Positions 56,571 through 64,000 of a stretch of 64,000 nucleotides of DNA are shown piece after piece. The position numbers and the translations under genes are program-made. The DNA is taken from assembly GCF_945957355.1 (NCBI RefSeq), contig NZ_CAMFKM010000003.1, positions 310,001 through 374,000 of the forward strand. Direction: 5' to 3'. A model generated the notes under the pieces. It searched no databases and had not been told where the DNA came from. It worked only from the letters and a program-made list of their open reading frames with translations. The first letter of the stretch is position 1. Every line of letters starts with the position of its first letter. The stretch is from an uncultured Reyranella sp. Its GTDB lineage: Bacteria; Pseudomonadota; Alphaproteobacteria; Reyranellales; Reyranellaceae.

Positions 56571-59006
56571 TCAGCGCGTCGCCGGATTGAGTGTGATCGT
56601 GCCGACGGCGCTGCGCGCCGTTTCGGCGCGTGTGCCGCCGATGTTGATGTAGGCGAGCTTCTGCCAGGGTTGGACGAAGTTGCGGGCCCACGGCGAGAGC
56701 ATGTTGCCCGACTGGCCGAGCGGGGTCGCGAAGCGGCTGTTCTCGAGATCGCTGAAATCGTAGATGCCGCGATAGCCGGCGCCGTGCACGGCGTCGAACG
56801 GCCGGTTGCCCCTGAAGGAGGGGGAGGCGCGGTTCAGCGTCTGGTTGCCGCCGTCGGACGGGTAGCGCACCGATGCGATGTCGCGCAGCAGCGGCACGCC
56901 GTCGAACAGCGGATGGCGATGCACCGCGAAGTGTTCCCGTCCCCACTGCCATTTGGTCATGTCGGGACCCTGACGGCGCGCGATCCAGTCGAGCGCCCGG
57001 TCTAGCGCCAGTGCGATCGCATCCTCGCACGATTCGGCCGGCTTCGTGCCGCCGTCGTCGCACCAGCCCGGCTTGTCGCGCAGGATGCGGATCATCAGGG
57101 GTACATTGGGCACGGCGATCGAATTGAAGAGATCCTCGCCCAGCTCGTCGGCGAGCAGACCGCGCTGCAGCTCGGTGATCCAGGCATTGTAGATCAGGGG
57201 TTCGGGCCGGCTCGCCAGCATGAACATGTTCCAGCGGCTCAGCAGGTCGCGCGCCTGGGCGGCGCGAGTGTTGCGCGCTGCGCCCTTCAGGAGGTAGGGC
57301 AGCATCTCGGCGGCATCGAGCGTGAGATTGTCGGCCTGCATGACGATCATGCCGTAGACCGGATGGCGCTCGACCTCACCCAGAAGCTCGGCAGCGCGGC
57401 GCTGGCGATAGGGCTCGGCCCAGTCCTTGCTGATGAAATGGCGATAGTCGTCGGGCACCAGGCGGCCATTGGCGTTGACGATCACGCCGCCGACCGGATT
57501 GTAGACGCGGGGCAGCTCCTCGAACGGCACGAAGCCCGCCCAGTCGTATTCGGAAGTCCAGCCCGGCACCGGCATCGAGCCGTCGCCCTTGCGCCGGATC
57601 GGCACGCGCGCCGGAGAGATCAGGCCGATGTTCCCCGACGTGTCCGCATAGACCATGTTCTGCATGGGCGAGACGATGCGGCGGGCAGCCGAGAGAAATT
57701 CGTCCCAGTTCTGCGCCGAGCCGACGCGCGCAAAGCCCTCTGCCGAGGTGTCGGCGCCGTCGAGTGCGGTCGCCTGGAGGGCGAGCACATGTCCCTGGGG
57801 CGTGAGGTTCTCGCCGTGGCGGACGAAGTCGTCGATCACCGGACCATGGCGCGTCTCGCGCACGCGCATGGTGATCGGATCGCCCCAGGCAACCTTGATG
57901 GTCTCTTCCCGTACCGCGAAGGGGCGGGCGCCGTCGGGCGTGATGTATCGGTTGGGATCGGTCGGATCGACGCGCTCGACGAAGATGTCCTGGCTGTCGA
58001 GATTGGTGGTCGTGAAGCCCCAGCCGATGATTCCGTTGTGGCCCAGCACCACGGCCGGCGAGCCGGGCGAGGTGGCGCCGCGGATGTCGAACCCTGGTCC
58101 GATCAGGCGGGCGAGATACCAGACGCCCGGAAAGGAGAAGCCGAGATGCGGGTCGTTGGCGAGCAGCGGGCGCCCCGACACGGCGTGCGCGCCCGAGAGC
58201 ACCCACTCGTTGGACGCTTCACGCTTGCGCGTCACCTCGTTGTCGGTGCCGCGGAAAATCCGGTCGAGGTCGATGTCCTTCACGGCGGCCATGACCATCG
58301 AGAGGGTCGAGTCCTTGCTGTCGCCGGACGGCTCGATCAGGAACTTCACCCCGTCCTCGCCGATCTTCTGCGACAGCCGCAGGCGCAGCAGCTCGGCGCG
58401 CCAGTTGCCGTCGAGGCCGAGCGCCATGAGCTTGGCCCAGACCAGCGAATCGGCCGGCCGCCATGGCTCGGGCCGGTAGCCGCCCGCGGACAGGAGCTTG
58501 ATCAGCGTGAGTTCGAGGCCGAACTGCTGATCGTCGTCTGACAGCCAGGCATTCACGCCGGCGGCATAGGCGTCGAGCCGGGCGCGCATGGCGGGCGAGA
58601 GGGCATTCACGCTTTCCGACGCGCGCCGGTAGACGCCCAGGCCGCGCATCGTCCGGTCGCTGTCCACGAGGCCGTTGCCGACCAGGGCGGGCGGCACGAG
58701 TTCCGCCAGTCGTCCCTGGCCGATGCGGCGCATCAGCTCCATCTGCCAGAAGCGGTCCTGGGCGTGGACGTAGCCCAGGGCGAAGGAAGCATCGTCGATC
58801 GAGCCCGCGATGATGTGCGGGACCGCATTCTTGTCGCGCAGGATCTCGACTGGAGCCTTCAGGCCGGCCACGTCCATCGTGCCGCTGTAACTCGGAAGGG
58901 CGCCGTGTACGTGGAAGTAGGTACCGGTGAGGAAGACCGCGAGCGCCAGCGCCGTGCCGGCCAGAACCTTTCCGAGGACGGCAGCGACGCGGACCAACAG
59001 CCTCAC
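56571..59006 (-). CDS. Penicillin acylase family protein
   Basis: N-terminal DKNAVPHIIAGSIDDASFALGYVHAQDRFWQMELMRRIGQGRLAEL; SNEWVLSGAHAVSGRPLLANDPHLGFSFPGVWY. Confidence 0.95.
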   Translation of the reverse strand: MRLLVRVAAVLGKVLAGTALALAVFLTGTYFHVHGALPSYSGTMDVAGLKAPVEILRDKNAVPHIIAGSIDDASFALGYVHAQDRFWQMELMRRIGQGRLAELVPPALVGNGLVDSDRTMRGLGVYRRASESVNALSPAMRARLDAYAAGVNAWLSDDDQQFGLELTLIKLLSAGGYRPEPWRPADSLVWAKLMALGLDGNWRAELLRLRLSQKIGEDGVKFLIEPSGDSKDSTLSMVMAAVKDIDLDRIFRGTDNEVTRKREASNEWVLSGAHAVSGRPLLANDPHLGFSFPGVWYLARLIGPGFDIRGATSPGSPAVVLGHNGIIGWGFTTTNLDSQDIFVERVDPTDPNRYITPDGARPFAVREETIKVAWGDPITMRVRETRHGPVIDDFVRHGENLTPQGHVLALQATALDGADTSAEGFARVGSAQNWDEFLSAARRIVSPMQNMVYADTSGNIGLISPARVPIRRKGDGSMPVPGWTSEYDWAGFVPFEELPRVYNPVGGVIVNANGRLVPDDYRHFISKDWAEPYRQRRAAELLGEVERHPVYGMIVMQADNLTLDAAEMLPYLLKGAARNTRAAQARDLLSRWNMFMLASRPEPLIYNAWITELQRGLLADELGEDLFNSIAVPNVPLMIRILRDKPGWCDDGGTKPAESCEDAIALALDRALDWIARRQGPDMTKWQWGREHFAVHRHPLFDGVPLLRDIASVRYPSDGGNQTLNRASPSFRGNRPFDAVHGAGYRGIYDFSDLENSRFATPLGQSGNMLSPWARNFVQPWQKLAYINIGGTRAETARSAVGTITLNPATR

Positions 59007-59010
59007 CGGG

Positions 59011-60168
59011 TCAGCCGCCCAGATAGGAGAGGATCGTATCGCGGTCGCCGTCGAGGTCGGGCGCGGCGGGGCGTGTCGTCGGATCGGGGAAGGCAGACAT
59101 CTTGAGCGGGTTGCCCGCCAGCTTCAGCATGCCGCCGCTGCCGTCCGGCACGTCGACCAGCATGTTGCGCGCGGCAACCTGCGGATGGGCGATGGCCTGG
59201 GCGATGTTGTTGATCGGTCCGCAGGGCACGCCGCCCTTGGACACGACGGCGATCCAGTGGTCGGTCGTGTCGGTCTTCAGGACGGACTCGATCTCGTCCT
59301 TCAACTTCTTCTGGCTCTTCTGGCGCAGGGCATTCGACGCGTAGGCAGGGTCGGTCGCCATGTCGGGGCGGCCGAGCGCCTCGCACATCTTGATGAACAG
59401 GCTGTCGTTGCCGGCGGCGATGATCATCGAGCCGTCGGCCGTGGCGAAGGCCTCGAAGGGCGTGATGGTCGGGTGGCGCGCACCGAGCGGACCGGGGATC
59501 TCCTTCTCGACCGTGTAGCGCATGATCGCGTTCTCGAGCAGCGCGAGCTGGCAGTCGAACATCGCGATGTCGACCTTGGTCGATTCACCGGTCTTGAGCC
59601 GGTGCACGAGTGCCGCGTTCACGGCGACGGCCGTGTAGAGGCCCGCGCCGATGTCACCGATCGACATGCCGACCCGGCTGGGCGGCTGGCCCTCGTTGCC
59701 TGTGATGCTCATCATGCCGCCCTGGCCCTGCATGACCATGTCGTAGGCAGGGTCCTTGGAGTTCGGGCCGGTGTGGCCGAAGCCCGAGGCCGAGGCGTAG
59801 ATCAGCTTAGGGTACCTGGCGTGCAGCGTCTCCCAGCCGTAGCCCAGCTTCTCCATCGTGCCGGGGCGGAAGTTCTCGACCACCACGTCGGCCTTCTCGA
59901 GCAGCTTCTCGAAGATCTTGCGGTGCTCGTCGTTCTTGAGGTCGAGCGCGATGCTCTCCTTGCCGCGGTTCACCGAGGCGAAATAGGTCGACTTGCCGTT
60001 CACGAAGGGGCCGTAGGCACGGGCATCGTCGCCGCCCTTGGGCGGCTCGACCTTGATCACCCGGGCGCCCATTTCGGCCATCAGAAGGGTACAATAGGGG
60101 CCCGCCAGGATGCGGGAGAGATCGACGACGAGAATGCCCGACAGGGGGCCCTTGGTATTCTGGGTCAT
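59011..60168 (-). CDS. CaiB/BaiF CoA-transferase family protein
   Basis: VVDLSRILAGPYCTLLMAEMGARVIKVEPPKGGDDAR, NRGKESIALDLKN. Confidence 0.95.
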   Translation of the reverse strand: MTQNTKGPLSGILVVDLSRILAGPYCTLLMAEMGARVIKVEPPKGGDDARAYGPFVNGKSTYFASVNRGKESIALDLKNDEHRKIFEKLLEKADVVVENFRPGTMEKLGYGWETLHARYPKLIYASASGFGHTGPNSKDPAYDMVMQGQGGMMSITGNEGQPPSRVGMSIGDIGAGLYTAVAVNAALVHRLKTGESTKVDIAMFDCQLALLENAIMRYTVEKEIPGPLGARHPTITPFEAFATADGSMIIAAGNDSLFIKMCEALGRPDMATDPAYASNALRQKSQKKLKDEIESVLKTDTTDHWIAVVSKGGVPCGPINNIAQAIAHPQVAARNMLVDVPDGSGGMLKLAGNPLKMSAFPDPTTRPAAPDLDGDRDTILSYLGG

Positions 60169-60177
60169 GCCCGGTTC

Positions 60178-61053
60178 TTAGCCAGTGGATCGTCGTGAAT
60201 CCAGCCACACATTGGCCGCTGCCGCCGAGATGACGATGAGACCGCCGAACAAGGTGAGATCGTCCGGCTTTTCGCCATCGAACAGCCACACCCAGATCGG
60301 CCCCAGCACCAGTTCGAGCAGGCCGAGCAACGAGGCCTGGGCTGCCGGAATGCGTTTCAGGCTGGCCATGTAGAGCAGCAGGCCGACTGCGAGCTGACCC
60401 GGGCTGAGGGCAAACAGCCACGGAAGCTGCGACCAAGTGACGTTCCCGGGATACGCAAAAGGCAGCGCCACGAGGCCGGAAATGACGCCGGCGAGCCAGA
60501 TCGAGGGCGTCATGCCGATGTCACGGCGGTGGCGCACCACCACGTAGTTGCCGCTCATGCACAGCACGACGATGAAGGCGACGGCCATGCCCGCCAGGGC
60601 GCCGGGCTGCAGCGATCCGGCGACACTGATCGCCAGGCCGACGACCGCCGCCGCCATGGCGAGGATGGTGTGACCATGCAGGGGCTCGCGCAGGAACAGC
60701 CGGGCGGCAATCGCCGTGATGAACGGCGTCGCGCCAAACACGATCAGCACGTTCGCCACCGGCGCGAGGCCCAGCGCCAGGATGAAGCTCACGAAACCGC
60801 CGGAGAGCAAAATGGCGCTGAGCAGCAGGGCCGGCCCGCCGTTGCGCACGTCGATCAGGACTTGCCGTCGCTGCCAGATCAGGAGCGGCAGCATCGTCGC
60901 GACGAGAAGGGCCGAACGCCAGAAGGACACATCCCATGCGGGAAGGTCGATCCGTCGCACGATGACGCCGGCGGTGCTGAATGTGATTGCCGCCGCGACG
61001 GCGAACAGCACTCCGAGCAGCGGGGAACTTGGCGGGGTGACGGACGTTTTCAT
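60178..61053 (-). CDS. EamA/DMT-family transporter
   Basis: About ten hydrophobic segments, paired EamA repeats. Confidence 0.9.
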   Translation of the reverse strand: MKTSVTPPSSPLLGVLFAVAAAITFSTAGVIVRRIDLPAWDVSFWRSALLVATMLPLLIWQRRQVLIDVRNGGPALLLSAILLSGGFVSFILALGLAPVANVLIVFGATPFITAIAARLFLREPLHGHTILAMAAAVVGLAISVAGSLQPGALAGMAVAFIVVLCMSGNYVVVRHRRDIGMTPSIWLAGVISGLVALPFAYPGNVTWSQLPWLFALSPGQLAVGLLLYMASLKRIPAAQASLLGLLELVLGPIWVWLFDGEKPDDLTLFGGLIVISAAAANVWLDSRRSTG

Positions 61054-61082
61054 CGCAACGAAAGCGTGAATACGGATCGACC

Positions 61083-62090
61083 GTGCCCCCGTCCATCGAT
61101 TCCCTCGATCTGCCGCCGTTCAAGCCACGCTTTCCGTGGTGGGGGCCGGACCTGCAGACCATAGCCATCCTGCTGACGGGGCGTGCGTCGGATCTCGCGC
61201 CGCATACCAGCGAGCGGATGGCTTTTCCCATGGCCGACCGGACTGGCGATATCCTCCTCGGAATGCTCGATAAGCCGGCTGAACCTGCCGAGCAGCGGCC
61301 TCTCGTGCTCCTGATTCACGGGCTGACGGGCAGCGAGGACAGTCCCTACATGCTGAACGCCGCACGATACCTGCTCGACAGCGGCTACTGCGTGTTGCGC
61401 CTGAACATGCGGGGATCCGGTCCCTCGCGGCCCTACTGCCGGGAGCACTATCACCTCGGACGTACCGCTGACTTCCGCCGCGTGCTCGCGCAACTGCCGG
61501 AGGATCTCACCGCAAACGGCGTGGTCGCCGTCGGCTATTCGCTGGGTGGGGCGATGCTGCTGAAGTATCTGGGCGAGGAGGGATCGTTCTCGCCCCTGTT
61601 GGGAGCCGCCACGATCTGCGCCCCGATCGACCTGATCCGGACCTGCAAGCACATGTCGCGGGCGCGCAACTGGCTCTATCAGGCCTACCTCCTGAACGAC
61701 ATGAAGGCCGAGGCGCTGGCGCCGGGGGCGCTGACGTCGCCGGAGGAGCGGGAGATCATCAGGGCGGCGCGGAGCGTCAGGGAATACGACGACCGGTTCA
61801 TCTCCCCGCGCTACGGCTTCCGCGGTGCCGAGGATTACTACGAGCTTTGCTCGCCGCTCGCCTTCATGCCCGAGATCCGCGTGCCGACGATGGTCATCGC
61901 CTCGTGCGACGATCCCTGGATTCCCGTCGAGTACTATCGGGAGTTCAACTGGGCCGACAATCCGTCTCTCGTGCCCCTGATGCCGCCGGCGGGCGGGCAT
62001 ATCGGCTTCCATGCCCATGACAGCACGCGGCCCTGGTGCGATCTCGCGGTGGAGAAATTCATCGACCGGCTTGCTACCATCGAGGCGTGA
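61083..62090 (+). CDS. YheT-like alpha/beta hydrolase (copy 1)
   Basis: FKPRFPWWGPDLQTIAI, LIHGLTGSEDSPYM, GYSLGGAMLLKYLGEEG; GTG start. Confidence 0.9.
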   Translation: MPPSIDSLDLPPFKPRFPWWGPDLQTIAILLTGRASDLAPHTSERMAFPMADRTGDILLGMLDKPAEPAEQRPLVLLIHGLTGSEDSPYMLNAARYLLDSGYCVLRLNMRGSGPSRPYCREHYHLGRTADFRRVLAQLPEDLTANGVVAVGYSLGGAMLLKYLGEEGSFSPLLGAATICAPIDLIRTCKHMSRARNWLYQAYLLNDMKAEALAPGALTSPEEREIIRAARSVREYDDRFISPRYGFRGAEDYYELCSPLAFMPEIRVPTMVIASCDDPWIPVEYYREFNWADNPSLVPLMPPAGGHIGFHAHDSTRPWCDLAVEKFIDRLATIEA

Positions 62091-63064
62091 AGCTCGATCT
62101 CCCGCTGTTCCGTCCGCGCTTTCCCTGGTGGGGCGCCGATCTCCAGACCGTCGCCAACTTCGTACGCTCGGCAAAGCGGACGTTGGCTCCTCACGATTCC
62201 GAAAACTTGCTGATCGACCTGCGGGACGGCACGGGCGACCGTCTATTCTGCACGCTCGACAGACCCGCGGTACCCAGGCCCGGCACGCCGCTCACGATCC
62301 TGGTCCACGGGCTGACCGGCTCGCAGGAGAGCCAGTACATCTACAGCATGGCGTGCCGGCTGCTCGATGCCGGCGAACGGGTGCTGCGGGTCAACCTGCG
62401 GGGTGCCGGGCCGTCGCGGGCGACCTGCCGCGGGCAATACTATGCGGGCCGCAGCCACGACTTCCGCGCGCTGCTGGCGAACCTGCCAGCCGAGCTGACA
62501 CGCGATGGAATGCGCGCGGCGGGTTACTCACTGGGCGGCGCAATGCTTCTCAAATACCTCGGCGAGGAAGGAGAGGCCGCCCCTCTGCTTGCGGCGGCGA
62601 CAGTGTGCGCGCCCATCGACCTGTCCGCGACCTGCCGCCGGATGCTGGAGCGCCGCAACACGATCTACCATCGCTATATTCTCGGACAGATGAAGATCGA
62701 GGCAACGGCGGCGGGGGCGGAAATCACGGCGGCGGAGAGAGAGGCCATCCTCGGATCGCGTTCGGTCTGGGATTACGACGAAGTTTTCATCGCGCCGCGC
62801 CACGGCTTTGCCGGTGCGGAGGATTATTACGAACGCTGCAAGCCGGTCCATTTCATGGGCGGCATCCGCGTGCCGACATTGGTGCTGGGCGCGCTGGACG
62901 ATCCCTGGATTCCCGGTGCGCTCTACAGCAGCTACGACTGGGCAGGCAACAAGGCGCTGATGCCGCTGTTGCCGACGCGCGGCGGGCATGTCGGCTTCCA
63001 TGGCGCCGCCAGCCGCCATCCCTGGAGCGACGAGGCCATCATGAGGTTTTTCGATCGTGGGTGA
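62087..63064 (+). CDS. YheT-like alpha/beta hydrolase (copy 2, tandem paralog)
   Basis: FRPRFPWWGADLQTVAN, LVHGLTGSQESQYI, GYSLGGAMLLKYLGEEG; GTG start overlapping upstream stop. Confidence 0.9.
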   Translation: MKLDLPLFRPRFPWWGADLQTVANFVRSAKRTLAPHDSENLLIDLRDGTGDRLFCTLDRPAVPRPGTPLTILVHGLTGSQESQYIYSMACRLLDAGERVLRVNLRGAGPSRATCRGQYYAGRSHDFRALLANLPAELTRDGMRAAGYSLGGAMLLKYLGEEGEAAPLLAAATVCAPIDLSATCRRMLERRNTIYHRYILGQMKIEATAAGAEITAAEREAILGSRSVWDYDEVFIAPRHGFAGAEDYYERCKPVHFMGGIRVPTLVLGALDDPWIPGALYSSYDWAGNKALMPLLPTRGGHVGFHGAASRHPWSDEAIMRFFDRG

Positions 63065-63074
63065 GGTGGAGCCG

Positions 63075-63200
63075 ATGGCGATGATCGTGGGCGTGGCCTG
63101 TTCAGCGGTCGCACTCGTCCTGGCATGGCGCGCCTATCGCGGCGCGGCAGAGGAGCAGGAACGGCGCAAGCGGGAACGCGAGGAGCGCGAACGCCGCTAG
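63075..63200 (+). CDS. Putative 41-aa single-TM microprotein (not in ORF track)
   Basis: MAMIVGVACSAVALVLAWRAYRGAAEEQERRKREREERERR; SD-like GAGGTGGAG upstream. Confidence 0.5.
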   Translation: MAMIVGVACSAVALVLAWRAYRGAAEEQERRKREREERERR

Positions 63201-63685
63201 CTGAGTTGCAGCGCCTCGACCGGAGGCCCGTCGCGCAGCAGGGCGGGCAGCAGCGTTCCGAGGGCAAGCGGCTCGAAGCGCTCGGACGACGAGGCGATCT
63301 CCTCGGCGGTCCACCAGCGATGGCCGAGCGTCCAGCTCCGTTCCTTCTCGTCAAGGCCCGACACGTCGATCTCGGTTCGGTCGGTGCGTGCCAGGAAGAA
63401 GCGCTCCCTGTGCAGCACGTCCTTGCCGCGCCAGCTCATGACTCGCTCTCGCGACCAGACCCAGCGCGGGGTGCCGATGACCGGCAGCCTGGTTTCCTCG
63501 CCGGCCTCGCGTACCGCGGCCTGGGCATAGTCCTCGCCCGGATCGACCATGCCGCCGATCATCACCCAGAAAGGATCGAAGAACGGCTTGGCCGGATCGA
63601 AGACGTGGGGATCGTGGACGTTGAACAGGAACAGCCGGTCCTGCGGATCGAGCAGGATCAGGCGGGCCGAGGGGCGTTCGATCAT
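63197..63685 (-). CDS. NUDIX hydrolase
   Basis: GGMVDPGEDYAQAAVREAGEET Nudix box. Confidence 0.92.
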   Translation of the reverse strand: MIERPSARLILLDPQDRLFLFNVHDPHVFDPAKPFFDPFWVMIGGMVDPGEDYAQAAVREAGEETRLPVIGTPRWVWSRERVMSWRGKDVLHRERFFLARTDRTEIDVSGLDEKERSWTLGHRWWTAEEIASSSERFEPLALGTLLPALLRDGPPVEALQLS

Positions 63686-63695
63686 CGGCAGGCGA

Positions 63696-64000
<305 letters not shown>

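Overview
High-GC alphaproteobacterial chromosomal window; gene content looks Reyranella/Rhodospirillales-like, which is inference only. No transposase, integrase, phage gene or CRISPR array is visible. Main blocks: (1) tyrS/anmK, then a complete ISC Fe-S locus (iscR, two tandem cysteine desulfurases, iscU, iscA, hscB, hscA, fdx, iscX), two tandem glycine-zipper lipoproteins and mnmA; (2) an elongator tRNA-Met followed by a lower-GC islet with an unusual alpha/beta-hydrolase, a large imperfect palindrome and a partial copy of the tRNA 3' end; (3) a divergent Dpp-type ABC transporter/amidohydrolase operon facing a DapA-like, hydantoinase, D-carbamoylase, flavin reductase and racemase cluster, then a polar amino-acid ABC transporter; (4) a second ABC transporter plus amidohydrolase unit (TauABC/NMT1 type); (5) a split chromate transporter coupled to a CYTH-like unknown gene; (6) assorted metabolic genes through to the 3' part of hemB. 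Most notable non-coding signals: two IscR type-1-like boxes (4116-4140 and 5857-5881), an inverted pair of covarying REP-like hairpins (56487-56560), a roughly 120-200 nt palindrome (16904-17105), operator-like dyads at nnrU and in the dpp/hyd divergent region, and several start codons exactly 6 nt after a -10-like hexamer (candidate leaderless mRNAs). All calls are from reading sequence and translations; no database search was possible.
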